NCBI GenBank assembly: GCA_028717165.1
Contig: JAQUOK010000009.1
Span: 1 to 22,681 of the forward strand
DNA length: 22,681 nucleotides
Direction: 5' to 3'
Origin: Victivallaceae bacterium
GTDB taxonomy: Bacteria > Verrucomicrobiota > Lentisphaeria > Victivallales > Victivallaceae
Below, in pieces: positions 1 through 8,057 of this stretch. Every line of letters starts with the position of its first letter. The stretch's first letter is position 1. The position numbers and the translations under genes are program-made. Under the pieces are notes generated by a model. It worked only from the letters and a program-made list of their open reading frames with translations. It ran no database searches and was not told the origin of the DNA.

Positions 1-139
1 ATTAGCTCATATTTTATGCAAAAACCTTGAATGCACGCAAGCGAACGCCACCAGTTTCGCCTCGTTTTGAGGCCGCAAGAATTGAGGCGTGGTTACTGAC
101 CGATTACGGCCGGAACGGTAACGATGGCGATAAAGATGT

Positions 140-829
140 CTATTTTTCGCGGCGGGAGAAAACCGTGGCAATGCCGTCGTCGGAAAAGTTTACCAGCATC
201 AGCGTCAGCGGTTTTTTTCTCATGAAAATTTCGCCTCTGCCCTGCTGCCGGGATGATGACTCGCCGGTTACGGGAGCCCAGCCCTGAGCCGTCAGTGAAT
301 TTCTTATTTCATGCAGGGCCTGAGCCGGTTCCAGCGCGGTTTTGAATGTGCCGTACCAGGACTCGCGTCTGGGAAAATACATATAACGCAATGGTATCCC
401 GTCTGAACTTATCGCCAGGCTTTCCGGCCACTGTGACGGTTTGGGCAGGCGGGGCGGGACGGTTATGCCGATTTGCAGTACCGGACAAAACCTGCCGAAA
501 CAAATCAGCAGCAGGCGTTTGTGCCGGCCGTCGGGAAGTTTCTGTTTGACCAGGAGCGAACCGCCTCCGGCGGCTAAGCGCGCGTCCGGGAAAAATTTTT
601 TAATCAGGGTCAGTATTTCGGTAAGGGGAATTTTTACCAGGCTGAGTTTGAGCTCTGCCTCCGCCCCGTTGATAAGTACGGGTTCGTTTATAAGCGAAAC
701 GGCCGGCAGGAAAGTATCCAGATCCCGGCCGGAAGACTTCCCCTTGGAATGCAGAGTATAGACTTCCGCCTGAGCCGCAATTGAAATTCCCCAGACAACC
801 CATAAGATTATGAAATTTTTTAAACGCAT
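140..829 (-). CDS. Exported protein of unknown function
   Basis: I do not recognise this 229-residue protein. The first 22 or so residues form a signal peptide: a basic start (MRLKN), a hydrophobic stretch (FIILWVVWGISIA) and a likely cleavage after AQA. It is therefore probably periplasmic or outer-membrane associated. No further membrane segment is visible. A Cys pair (CFGRFC) near residue 112 could form a disulfide. The C-terminal third contains a helix-like stretch ending in a GW motif (LHEIRNSLTAQGW) and a hydrophobic strand (LTLMLVNF), which suggests a small alpha/beta domain. The ATG start is preceded only by a weak GAAAG-type ribosome site. The gene points toward the window edge and has no clear operon partner in view. 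The coding call rests on the signal peptide and the uninterrupted frame. Confidence 0.72.
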   Translation of the reverse strand: MRLKNFIILWVVWGISIAAQAEVYTLHSKGKSSGRDLDTFLPAVSLINEPVLINGAEAELKLSLVKIPLTEILTLIKKFFPDARLAAGGGSLLVKQKLPDGRHKRLLLICFGRFCPVLQIGITVPPRLPKPSQWPESLAISSDGIPLRYMYFPRRESWYGTFKTALEPAQALHEIRNSLTAQGWAPVTGESSSRQQGRGEIFMRKKPLTLMLVNFSDDGIATVFSRREK

Positions 830-1146
830 TATACTGCTTTCCTGCGCGATTTTACAATATTTATTAATAGCCGTTATGGAAGGGTTTTCAAGCCGCCAAG
901 CATGGAATTTGCGGATGATGGCTTTTCCCGGTAACGATCAGTTGGTTCATCTGGGGGAAAAACTTGTTAATGTCCAGGTAAAGAATCAGCATAACGGAGC
1001 GTTGCTCCGACCCTCCGGGCACTTATATGATTTTTCACGTTTTGACTTATAAGCAACGGCAATAATGGGCATTTTGCTGCGCAATTGGCGCTTGTCGCAC
1101 GGGGAAGAGGCCGAAGCAGCCCTCAATAAAAGCCTTTAGCGAACTA
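830..1146. other. Intergenic region with no convincing gene
   Basis: This stretch separates two minus-strand genes. It holds a small perfect hairpin at 995-1009 (CGGAGC, loop GTT, GCTCCG). Directly beyond it on the minus strand is a 34-codon ATG frame (888-992) with no recognisable similarity, which I do not call as a gene. No terminator with a T-run is visible downstream of the AmrB-like gene. The plus-strand frame starting at 810 begins like a signal peptide, but it overlaps the start of the exported-protein gene antiparallel and the rest of it is unremarkable. Confidence 0.5.
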
Positions 1147-2019
1147 TTACCGATCGTAAAAGATTATTCCGGCATAACTTACGCACTGGGTATAGTTTGA
1201 GGTCAGATCCCCGGAAGTGGTATAATGAACCAGTTCCGCGCCGTTGTTGTCCTTGTTGTTGACCAGGTCCAGGACGGCCATAAGGATTTTGATAGCTCCG
1301 CTGCCGCAGATCGTCGATCTGGTTTTATCCAGGTATTCGCAGAATCCGTGCAGGTCTTTATCTATGATCAACTGGATCGCCCCCATATCCAGTTCCCGCA
1401 GATTTTCCTTGATGTTCTTATGAAAGGGGAGGTAATTGAAGGAATAGCCGTAATGCGTAAAATCGGAACTGATCACCCACAAAGTATCTTCCTGCCACCA
1501 GTCTTTCAGGGTCATGGCGATATGTCTGGCGGTTTCCTCCTCTATGAAACCGTTGATTATCGGAATCAATTTGAAATCTTTGAAAAAATGCTGGAGCAGG
1601 GGAAGTTGTACTTCAAGGGAATGTTCTTTTTCGTGGGCGTCCGACATGGACGCAATATATTCGTTTCCGGTACCGGCGATGTTCGTTACGCTTTCAGTGT
1701 CGACCGGTACGTCGCCGAGCGGAGTCTGATAGACGTCATACTCGGAGAGGGCAATCCCGCTGAAAGGAACCCGGTGCGAAGGTGCGATGACCAGGATCCG
1801 GGAATAATTCTTTTCGATAGTTTTAAGCAGGGTTTTCACTGCGGTCCGGGCGGAAAAAGAGTAACCCGCATGGGGCAGGATTACGGCCCTTACATGTTCG
1901 CCGGTTCGCTCGGTGTTTAACTCTTTCTGGACGATCCCGGTAATATATTTACGAAGTCTGTCTTCATTGCGTTCATAAAATTTACCGTCAAAGTACGGTT
2001 TTCTGATTCCAAGTGACAT
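1147..2019 (-). CDS. amrB: AmmeMemoRadiSam system protein B (Memo family)
   Basis: This 290-residue protein belongs to the Memo / AmrB family, related to the aromatic-ring-opening dioxygenase LigB fold. Family motifs appear in order: PHAGYSFS (residues 49-56), PSH (80-82), EHSLEVQLP (132-140), SSDFTHYG (184-191) and an ICGSGA segment (237-242). His50, His82 and Cys238 line up by motif with the metal-binding His49, His81 and Cys244 of human MEMO1; that correspondence comes from family knowledge. The length is normal. The ATG start has a clear AAGGAG ribosome site about 8 bases upstream. In many bacteria and archaea this gene sits beside AMMECR1 and a radical SAM gene (amrA, amrS). Neither is present here, so it is an orphan in this window. 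The exact reaction is unsettled in the family; a metal-dependent redox role is likely. Confidence 0.93.
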   Translation of the reverse strand: MSLGIRKPYFDGKFYERNEDRLRKYITGIVQKELNTERTGEHVRAVILPHAGYSFSARTAVKTLLKTIEKNYSRILVIAPSHRVPFSGIALSEYDVYQTPLGDVPVDTESVTNIAGTGNEYIASMSDAHEKEHSLEVQLPLLQHFFKDFKLIPIINGFIEEETARHIAMTLKDWWQEDTLWVISSDFTHYGYSFNYLPFHKNIKENLRELDMGAIQLIIDKDLHGFCEYLDKTRSTICGSGAIKILMAVLDLVNNKDNNGAELVHYTTSGDLTSNYTQCVSYAGIIFYDR

Positions 2020-2348
2020 TTTCAGTATCTCCTTAATATGAATAATACTCCGGTTTTATAAAGAGTAACTGAAAAGTCATATAATTTCAAGTATTTTTTC
2101 GCAAGTGAGCGGAGATAAGCAATAAAAAAGACCGGAAAAAATTTTTATTTCAGGATAATGAATTCCGGAAAGCAAGCAATTTTTCCGAAATAACGGTTGG
2201 AAATTCATTAAATAATTTGTCAAAATTCCGGTACATGGCGGTTTCCGGGCCACCTATCTGCCGGGGCCTCCTTCTCGAATTTTACGAGCCCCCCGGTTTG
2301 CCGCCACGTAGTTTCGTCATTGTCCGGCGCATGGGAAAGCCGGGAAAA
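2020..2348. other. Intergenic region with a large imperfect inverted repeat
   Basis: This AT-rich leader lies upstream of the AmrB-like gene and downstream of the AraC-type gene, both on the minus strand. The AT-rich part next to amrB probably holds its promoter, but I could not find a -35/-10 pair with acceptable spacing. The part nearer the AraC gene holds the inverted repeat listed separately. No small gene is convincing here. Confidence 0.5.
2236..2306. repeat. Imperfect inverted repeat (multi-segment stem)
   Basis: Four short complementary blocks nest around one loop: TGGCGG (2236-2241) with CCGCCA (2301-2306), CCGG (2245-2248) with CCGG (2293-2296), GGGG (2263-2266) with CCCC (2289-2292), and CTCG (2274-2277) with CGAG (2285-2288), closing a 7-base loop. 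The left arm has extra unpaired bases. It lies about 40 bases beyond the stop of the AraC gene and has no T-run, so it is not a standard terminator. It could be an RNA structure or a decayed palindromic element. Confidence 0.4.
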
Positions 2349-3152
2349 TTAAAGGGAAAAAACATTATGCCGGAACTGCCGGGGCGTCATGCCGGTTTTT
2401 TTCCTGAAAATCCTGCTGAAATAGTACTGGTCCTGAAACCCGGTTTTTTCCGCGATTTCATAAATATACGCATCTCCCAGCAACATTTCCTCGGCTTTTT
2501 TGAGCCGGTAATTCAGGATATATTGATTCGGGGAGAGTCCCGAAACATTCCTGAAAACCCTGAAAAAGCGGGATTCGGAAAGGGAAGTCAGGCGCGCCAG
2601 GCGTTTAACCGGAATATTCGTATTGTAGTTTTCGTGTATAAGATCGAAAACCGGCCTCAGCGTCTCATGCAGTTCAAGTCTTAGGCCGGCGTCAGGGCGA
2701 AGCCGTGAACGCCGGATGATCTCGACAAATAAACGCAAACCCGTTTCCGCGGTCCGCGCGGCGTTTGCCAGGAAATTATCTTCCGCGCGCGCGGCAAACA
2801 ATTCCCGGTTAAGCGTCCCGATCATGCCGCCCGCTTCCCGATCCAGCAGGAAGGGCGGTTCAAGGAGCAGCAAAGGATCCATTCCTCCCAGGATCGCCAG
2901 CCGGAATGAAATTCCGCGCCGTCTGGTCGCCGCATTGAAAATGCCGGAACGGTAGGGAAAATCCGAACGGATCAGAACCCCGCAGCCGTCTTCAACTATC
3001 CGTGGCGGCTCTCCCAGGTTTTCAAACCATACCCGCCCGCCCGTATACTGGTTTATTGCCGGTATTGCCCGCCGGAAAAAAGTCCGGGTTTCATGGCAGG
3101 GCCGGAGTATGACGTTGGACGGAGCCAGATACTCTACCCGCAGGCTGCGCAT
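2349..3152 (-). CDS. AraC-family transcriptional regulator
   Basis: This transcription factor has an N-terminal sensing region and a C-terminal AraC/XylS DNA-binding domain of two helix-turn-helix units. The DNA-binding part fills about the last 95 residues: the first HTH is around RLARLTSLSESRFFRVFRNV, followed by the signature GLSPNQYILNYRLKKAEEML, and the second is around IYEIAEKTGFQDQYYFSRIF ending in KKTGMTPRQFR. The N-terminal region resembles an AraC-type ligand pocket but has no specific match I can name. I chose the ATG at 3152 because AGGAT precedes it by 6 bases; an upstream in-frame ATG at 3188 has no ribosome site but would add 12 residues. The gene is divergent from the enolase-superfamily gene and probably regulates it. 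The inducer is unknown. Confidence 0.9.
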   Translation of the reverse strand: MRSLRVEYLAPSNVILRPCHETRTFFRRAIPAINQYTGGRVWFENLGEPPRIVEDGCGVLIRSDFPYRSGIFNAATRRRGISFRLAILGGMDPLLLLEPPFLLDREAGGMIGTLNRELFAARAEDNFLANAARTAETGLRLFVEIIRRSRLRPDAGLRLELHETLRPVFDLIHENYNTNIPVKRLARLTSLSESRFFRVFRNVSGLSPNQYILNYRLKKAEEMLLGDAYIYEIAEKTGFQDQYYFSRIFRKKTGMTPRQFRHNVFSL

Positions 3153-3188
3153 TATGATATCCTGAATACTATTCTTGCTTCTATCCAT

Positions 3189-3291
3189 GAAAATACATTA
3201 TTACAGCAGTTTTGTCCATTTATATTTTTGCTTATTAAGATATAATTTGAATAATAAAAAAGCAAATTATCTATAAACGGAGCAAGTAAAA
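3189..3291. promoter_or_regulatory. Divergent promoter region between AraC regulator and menC-like gene
   Basis: A short, very AT-rich spacer separates the two divergent genes. On the plus strand a perfect -10-like TATAAT lies at 3241-3246, but no good -35 sits 16-18 bases upstream. That would fit an activator-dependent promoter driven by the adjacent AraC protein. The plus-strand gene has a GGAGC ribosome site shortly before its ATG. The assignment is inferred from layout. Confidence 0.45.
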
Positions 3292-4401
3292 ATGCAAATA
3301 AATTCCATTTCCCTGTATTATGTCGGAATGCCCCTGGTCTACCCGTTTCGGACCGCTTTCGGCAATGATGATGCGATCGAAAGCATCCTGGTGAAAATAG
3401 GTGCGGACGGTCTTGTCGGCTGGGGCGAAGCCGCGCCCTGGCGCAACCCCGCGTATTCGCCGGAATCGGCCGCGGGCTGTTTCCTGACGGCAAAGAAGTT
3501 TTTAGCGCCTTTGCTGTTGGGTAAAAATATCAGTTCAGGCGAAGATCTGCAGGAAATATTTGCCTGCGTGAAAGGCAATAATTTCGCTAAAGCCGGGTTT
3601 GACCTGGCATACTGGGATCTGTATGCGAAAAGCCTGAACAAACCTTTATGGCAGGTGATCGGAGGAAAAACTCCGGAGGTTGCGGTCGGGGCGGATTTCG
3701 GCATCATGGAATCGTTCGATCTGCTGCTTGACACTATGGAACAGGCGGTTGCGGCAAAATACAAAAGGGTCAAACTGAAATACCGCCCGGGCTGGGAGCT
3801 TGATATGCTGAACGCGGTACGGCGGCGTTTTCCCGACCTTCCGATACATGTCGACTGCAACAGCGCTTATACTCTCGATGATCTCGATATGCTGCAGGAA
3901 CTGGACAATTTCAATCTGGAAATGATAGAACAGCCGTTAATGCACGATGACCTGATCGATCATGCCGTTCTGCAAAAACGGCTGAAAACCCCGGTTTGTC
4001 TCGATGAAAGCATTACTTCCCCCGCCAAGGCCCGGAAAGCCGCGCAAAGCGGCGCCTGTTCCTATATAAACATCAAACCCGGTCGGGTCGGCGGCATTAC
4101 CAACGCCCTGAAAATCCACGATATTGCGGAACAAAATAATATTCCCTGCTGGGTGGGCGGCATGCTGGAATCGGCGGTGGGCGCGCATTTCTGTATGGCG
4201 CTCGCGACGCTGCCGAATATAAAATATCCTTCCGACATTTTCCCGACCGAAAGGTTTTTCGAGCGGGATCTCGGCCTGCCGGAGCTGGCGCATTCGTCGC
4301 CGTCGCATTTTACGGCTCCGTCCGTTCCCGGCGTCGGGGCGGAACCGGACCCGGAAATGCTTGACCGGCTGAAGATTGCGGAAGAACATTTTTCCGCATA
4401 A
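3292..4401 (+). CDS. Enolase-superfamily enzyme, o-succinylbenzoate synthase / N-acylamino acid racemase type
   Basis: This 369-residue protein is a complete muconate-lactonizing-subgroup enolase-superfamily enzyme. The lid/capping domain spans about residues 1-125 and a TIM barrel follows. The catalytic set is intact: the KLK motif with Lys161/Lys163, metal ligands Asp188 (HVD), Glu213 (IEQP) and Asp238 (CLDES), and the second-side Lys262 (NIKPGRVGG). These positions almost coincide with those of the Amycolatopsis N-succinylamino acid racemase/OSBS (Lys163, Asp189, Glu214, Asp239, Lys263). Annotation pipelines would call it menC, but no menaquinone gene is nearby. The AraC regulators on both sides suggest an inducible catabolic role, such as racemising N-acyl amino acids or a related acid. 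The ATG has a GGAGC ribosome site. Its stop lies 3 bases from the stop of the convergent AraC gene. Family is sure; substrate is open. Confidence 0.9.
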   Translation: MQINSISLYYVGMPLVYPFRTAFGNDDAIESILVKIGADGLVGWGEAAPWRNPAYSPESAAGCFLTAKKFLAPLLLGKNISSGEDLQEIFACVKGNNFAKAGFDLAYWDLYAKSLNKPLWQVIGGKTPEVAVGADFGIMESFDLLLDTMEQAVAAKYKRVKLKYRPGWELDMLNAVRRRFPDLPIHVDCNSAYTLDDLDMLQELDNFNLEMIEQPLMHDDLIDHAVLQKRLKTPVCLDESITSPAKARKAAQSGACSYINIKPGRVGGITNALKIHDIAEQNNIPCWVGGMLESAVGAHFCMALATLPNIKYPSDIFPTERFFERDLGLPELAHSSPSHFTAPSVPGVGAEPDPEMLDRLKIAEEHFSA

Positions 4402-4404
4402 AGT

Positions 4405-5175
4405 TTACGAGTGCCTGAAACAGGAGGGCGGACTTTTGAAGCAGGCGGAAAACTCGCGGGAAAATTCATGGATTCGCGGATAACCTAAATACTTCGCGAC
4501 TTCTGAAACGTTGAGACCGGAGAACATCAGCAGCGCCTTTGCTTCCTCCATCCGTATCTGCTGCAGCCTTTTGCCCGGCGGTTTCCCTGAAACCTCGACG
4601 CATAAACGGTGCAGGGAAGCCGGACTGAGATTGAATTCGGAACAGATTTCCTTGATCCCGATCCGGAACCTGCGTTCCCGTCTGATGCGGGCTTCTATCC
4701 GGTGCCAGAGTTTTTCGTGCCGGTTGTAGAACTCCGCCGCGGATTTAGCTAAGCCGAGACGCTCCAGCAGTTCCAGAAGCAGACGGAAAAGCCGTATGGA
4801 CGATTTTCCGGACGGCGCCGTATAGAGTTCGTAAATCCCGGCAAATATGTCCGCAACCCCGGCTTCCGCCTTAAACACCCGCTGCCGGCCGGTCAGCGGC
4901 GGCAGTTCCGGAGCCATAAAAGCTATGGAATAAAAAACCGTATCATTCAGAAAATGAGTTTTGACCTCTTCCTGTTCATAGTAATAGATCACGGCTCCGG
5001 CTTCGGCGCGGAATTCGCGTTTATTTATTGCGACGTTTTCGGTTCCTTCAACAATATAGTGGACAAGGTGTCCCGGAGTCGAGAAAGTTGTCCCGGAAAA
5101 TCCGGCTTTGCGTTCAAAGCGCCATACCCCGCTTATTTCCCTGACGGGACAGGACAGGAGTTTTTCATTCGGCAT
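4405..5175 (-). CDS. AraC-family transcriptional regulator (cupin-type sensor)
   Basis: This is a second AraC/XylS-type regulator. The N-terminal half reads like a cupin arm (GHLVHYIVEG, then REFRAEAGAVIYYYEQEEV), the usual ligand-binding fold of such regulators in sugar and glycan utilisation. The C-terminal 100 residues hold two helix-turn-helix units: GIKEICSEFNLSPASLHRLC with GKPPGKRLQQIRMEEAKALL, and NVSEVAKYLGYPRIHEFSRE followed by the terminal FKSPPSCFR. I chose the ATG at 5175; a TTG at 5211 would add 12 residues. Neither has a strong ribosome site. The gene is divergent from the URO-D-family gene and convergent with the enolase-superfamily gene, so its likely target is the former. 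The ligand is unknown. Confidence 0.87.
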   Translation of the reverse strand: MPNEKLLSCPVREISGVWRFERKAGFSGTTFSTPGHLVHYIVEGTENVAINKREFRAEAGAVIYYYEQEEVKTHFLNDTVFYSIAFMAPELPPLTGRQRVFKAEAGVADIFAGIYELYTAPSGKSSIRLFRLLLELLERLGLAKSAAEFYNRHEKLWHRIEARIRRERRFRIGIKEICSEFNLSPASLHRLCVEVSGKPPGKRLQQIRMEEAKALLMFSGLNVSEVAKYLGYPRIHEFSREFSACFKSPPSCFRHS

Positions 5176-5323
5176 GATCTTAAATCCCGGTTTTTGATAT
5201 AAATTGCGCAACTATTGATATTTTCCGCTAAATACAAAATGCCTTTATTCGGTTATAATATACTCAAAAGTTATATTTTTCCATTTTTTATATGATATTA
5301 TTTACTAAACAGAGAGGTTGATA

Positions 5324-6466
5324 ATGAATCGCAGAGAGCGCCTGATGCGTACTTTTGCCGGGAAAAGCGTGGATCGCCCGGCGGTATGTTTTTATGAAAT
5401 CGACGGTTTCAGCCAGGTTCCGGAAGATACGGATCCCTTTAATATTTACAATGACCCTTCGTGGCGGCCGCTGCTGGCCCTGGCGCGGGAAAAGTCGGAT
5501 GCCATTGTCAGTACCGGAACAGGCATTATGGCGGATAACAGACCGGTAAATATTATTCCCGAAGAATACGTTGAGGATAAGAGCAGGCGCGAGGGAGACC
5601 GTATGATCACCGATACTGTTATTCGCTGCAGGGACCGGGTTTTGACCTCATCGATGGTAAGGGAAAAGGATATTAACACGACCTGGGTTACCGAACACCT
5701 TGTAAAGGACACCGACGACCTCAAAGCCTGGCTGGAACTGCCTTTGCCGGAATTGAAAGGCGAAGTCGAGATGAAGAAAATCGCCGGTCTGGAAAATGCG
5801 GTGGGCGACAACGGCTGTATTATGCTTAATACTTCCGATCCCTTGTGTGTCGTTGCCTCTTTATTTGAAATGAGCACGTTTACGATAATCGCTTTGACGG
5901 AAAAGGATTTGTTTATTAAGGCCCTGGATAAAGCCGCCGCTTTTCTGGAGTGGGAAGTGGAGCTTATCAGCAGGGCGCTGCCCGGCTGCCTGTGGAGAAT
6001 TTACGGGCCGGAATATGCCGGCCCGCCTTACCTGCCGCCGGAGCTGTTCAAGGAATATGTGACCGGATACGACCGGCGCCTGGTTGAAATAATCCATAAA
6101 TATAACGGTTACGCGCGCCTGCATTCGCACGGCAATCTTATGAAGATCCTCGATTATATCGCCGATACCGGCTGCATGGGGCTTGACCCGATAGAACCGC
6201 CGCCGCAAGGCGATGTGCAGTTGTCCTACGTAAGGAAGAATTACGGGAAAGACATGGTATTGTTCGGCAACCTCGAGGCTTCGGACATAGAAAACCTGAA
6301 TGAAGCCGCCTTCCGGGAAAAGGTGAAAACAGCGATTGCCGAAGGAACCGCCGGTGAGGGACGCGGTTTCGTACTCATGCCCTCGGCCTGTCCTTACGGG
6401 CGCAGGCTTTCGAAGACCGCGATGACGAATTACGAGACCATGATAAGTGAAATCGGGAAACTGTAA
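5324..6466 (+). CDS. Uroporphyrinogen decarboxylase (URO-D) family protein
   Basis: This 380-residue TIM-barrel protein belongs to the URO-D / cobalamin-dependent methyltransferase superfamily (HemE, MtaA and CmuA relatives). It starts with the typical NRRERLMRTFAGKSVDRP segment. It carries LHSHGN (His267, His269), a downstream GLDPIEPPPQGD loop, a FGNLEA strand and a late Cys356 in SACPYG. These positions resemble the His/Cys zinc site of the methyltransferase branch rather than the heme enzyme. No heme genes are nearby, so a methyl-transfer or catabolic role is more likely than tetrapyrrole synthesis; this is inference. The ATG at 5324 is preferred over the TTG at 5318 because GAGAGG ends 6 bases before it. 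The gene is divergent from a cupin-type AraC regulator that may control it. mtaB follows 64 bases downstream. Confidence 0.88.
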   Translation: MNRRERLMRTFAGKSVDRPAVCFYEIDGFSQVPEDTDPFNIYNDPSWRPLLALAREKSDAIVSTGTGIMADNRPVNIIPEEYVEDKSRREGDRMITDTVIRCRDRVLTSSMVREKDINTTWVTEHLVKDTDDLKAWLELPLPELKGEVEMKKIAGLENAVGDNGCIMLNTSDPLCVVASLFEMSTFTIIALTEKDLFIKALDKAAAFLEWEVELISRALPGCLWRIYGPEYAGPPYLPPELFKEYVTGYDRRLVEIIHKYNGYARLHSHGNLMKILDYIADTGCMGLDPIEPPPQGDVQLSYVRKNYGKDMVLFGNLEASDIENLNEAAFREKVKTAIAEGTAGEGRGFVLMPSACPYGRRLSKTAMTNYETMISEIGKL

Positions 6467-6498
6467 CGTTTGAAATAGTATTGTCCGCAAAGTAGATT

Positions 6499-6534
6499 AT
6501 GCCTGAAACTAAAACAACGGTACGGGTTAAATGA
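6499..6534 (+). CDS. Possible 11-codon leader ORF before mtaB
   Basis: An ATG at 6499 opens a short frame (MPETKTTVRVK) whose TGA overlaps the mtaB ATG as ATGA. The arrangement is the classic one for translational coupling, and the mtaB start itself lacks a good ribosome site. The leader has no strong ribosome site of its own, so it may be chance. Confidence 0.25.
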   Translation: MPETKTTVRVK

Positions 6535-7856
6535 CTGGGAATTCAGGCAATGCGGCGGTGTTTACTTTGGGATGCCGCCTGAATCAGGCGGACAGCGCTT
6601 TGCTGGCCGGCCGTCTGAAGCTGGACGGCTGGAGAATTGTCCGCCCGGAATATGACGGGCGTATCGACCTGCTGGTGATCAATACCTGTACCGTTACCGC
6701 GGCGGCTTCCCGTAAAAGCCGGCAGGCGGCGCGGCGTTTCCGCTCGAAACATCCCGAAAGCTGTATTCTCGTTACCGGCTGCAGCGCTGAAATGGAGAAT
6801 TCGGTGTGGGCGGAGGAAAAGGCCGTTGATATTATCCTGACCAACCCTGAAAAAAAACAGATCGATTCCCTGGTAAGGGATTTCCTGGATAAAAAGAGTA
6901 TTTCGGCCGGGCGCGCTTTCAGCATGGATCAGCCGACGGAGGTTTTCAGGGAAAACGCCGGCGGCGATTTCCGGTTCAAAAGCCGCGCTTTCCTGAAAAT
7001 CCAGGAAGGCTGCAACAATTTCTGCACTTATTGTATAGTGCCGTATGCGCGCGGACCGGAACGTTCCCGCGACCGGGATGAGATTGTCGCCGAATTCAGA
7101 CAGCTGCTGGCTCGCGGTTTTGAGGAAATAGTGCTTACCGGGGTGAATATCTGCGCCTATAATGATCGCGGCCGTACCTTGAATGACCTGATACGGTTTT
7201 TAACTTCCGTTCCCGGTAATTTCCGGATCCGTTTAAGTTCCACTGAACCGCATCCCAATAATGCCCGGCTGCTCACGGCAATGGCCGGGAATCCCAAAAT
7301 CTGCCGTTTCCTGCATTTGTCTCTCCAGCACGGCTGTGACCGGATACTTAAAGCCATGGGGCGTAAATATACTGTTGCGGAATATGCGCATTTTATCGCG
7401 GAAGCGCGGAAGCTGATCCCCGGCCTTCACCTGGGGACCGATATCATCGTCGGGTTTCCAGGTGAAACGGAGGATGATTTCGGACAGCAGATGCGGTTCA
7501 TCGGAAAAATGGATTTTGCCAATATCCATATTTTCACCTATTCCCGCCGCGAGGGCACCCCGGCGGCCGGGATGCCGGCACAGGTACCGGGAGAAATTGT
7601 CAATGAACGCCGCCTGCGCCTGGCCGAAGCCGCTGAAAAAATGAAAGCCGTTTTTGTCGAATCCCAGCTCGGCGAAACCCTGCCGGTGCTCTTCGAAAGA
7701 AAAGACCGGGACGGCCGCTTCAGGGGCTGGAGCGATAATTATATAAATGTCGTTTGCGCTGATCCGGCGATAAAGAAACATGTGATCACACAGATTAAAA
7801 CCACGGGAATCTCAGGCAGCAATTCGCTTGTCGGCGAAATAGCGCCCATGCTGTGA
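6531..7856 (+). CDS. mtaB: tRNA t6A37 methylthiotransferase MtaB
   Basis: This radical SAM enzyme converts t6A at position 37 of tRNAs reading ANN codons into 2-methylthio-t6A. It carries two [4Fe-4S] clusters. The N-terminal methylthiotransferase domain supplies Cys15 (FTLGCRLNQADS), Cys53 (NTCTV) and Cys84 (VTGCSAE). The radical SAM CxxxCxxC is Cys161, Cys165 and Cys168 in EGCNNFCTYCIVPYARGPER. A glycine-rich GTDIIVGFPGETEDDF segment and a C-terminal TRAM-like domain (about residues 375-441) follow. At 441 residues it has the usual length. The motif style (LGCRLNQADS; the PYARGPERSR extension) fits MtaB better than MiaB or RimO. The ATG has little ribosome site and may depend on coupling to upstream translation. 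It is a housekeeping gene and is not expected to link functionally with its neighbours. Confidence 0.94.
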   Translation: MTGNSGNAAVFTLGCRLNQADSALLAGRLKLDGWRIVRPEYDGRIDLLVINTCTVTAAASRKSRQAARRFRSKHPESCILVTGCSAEMENSVWAEEKAVDIILTNPEKKQIDSLVRDFLDKKSISAGRAFSMDQPTEVFRENAGGDFRFKSRAFLKIQEGCNNFCTYCIVPYARGPERSRDRDEIVAEFRQLLARGFEEIVLTGVNICAYNDRGRTLNDLIRFLTSVPGNFRIRLSSTEPHPNNARLLTAMAGNPKICRFLHLSLQHGCDRILKAMGRKYTVAEYAHFIAEARKLIPGLHLGTDIIVGFPGETEDDFGQQMRFIGKMDFANIHIFTYSRREGTPAAGMPAQVPGEIVNERRLRLAEAAEKMKAVFVESQLGETLPVLFERKDRDGRFRGWSDNYINVVCADPAIKKHVITQIKTTGISGSNSLVGEIAPML

Positions 7857-7986
7857 CTGAAAGGACTTGCAAAAAGCTGCTTGGACAGGTATCTTTATTA
7901 ACGTGCAACCGAGACGCTTAAGCTATACTGTTTTAGATTGAATTACAGAACCATCCCATAGAAAATCGAGAGATACGAAATTTTGT

Positions 7987-8045
7987 GGCGAGACTCTGTC
8001 GAGCCGTAGACGTTGAACGTGTTTCGGCTCGTGAGGACACTCGCC
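7987..8045. repeat. Imperfect inverted repeat, possible structured element
   Basis: GGCGAG (7987-7992) pairs with CTCGCC (8040-8045), and CGAGCCG (8000-8006) with CGGCTCG (8025-8031), separated by internal loops of 7 and 8 bases. The apical loop contains a near-palindrome, ACGTTGAACGT (8010-8020). No T-run follows, so it is not a normal terminator. It lies 12 bases before the two-hairpin repeat, and the two may form one composite element. Confidence 0.5.
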
Positions 8046-8057
8046 CTCCAGGAAACA

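Noticed and set aside
888..992. 34-codon minus-strand ATG frame behind a small hairpin
   Set aside because: Too short, no recognised similarity and no convincing ribosome site; noted only within the intergenic entry.
810..1052. Plus-strand 80-residue frame beginning like a signal peptide
   Set aside because: It overlaps the start of the exported-protein gene on the opposite strand, has no ribosome site, and the remainder of the frame has no domain or typical composition.
1225..1920. Long plus-strand frame opposite the AmrB-like gene
   Set aside because: The minus strand encodes all conserved Memo motifs; the opposite frame has no motif and is an antisense shadow.
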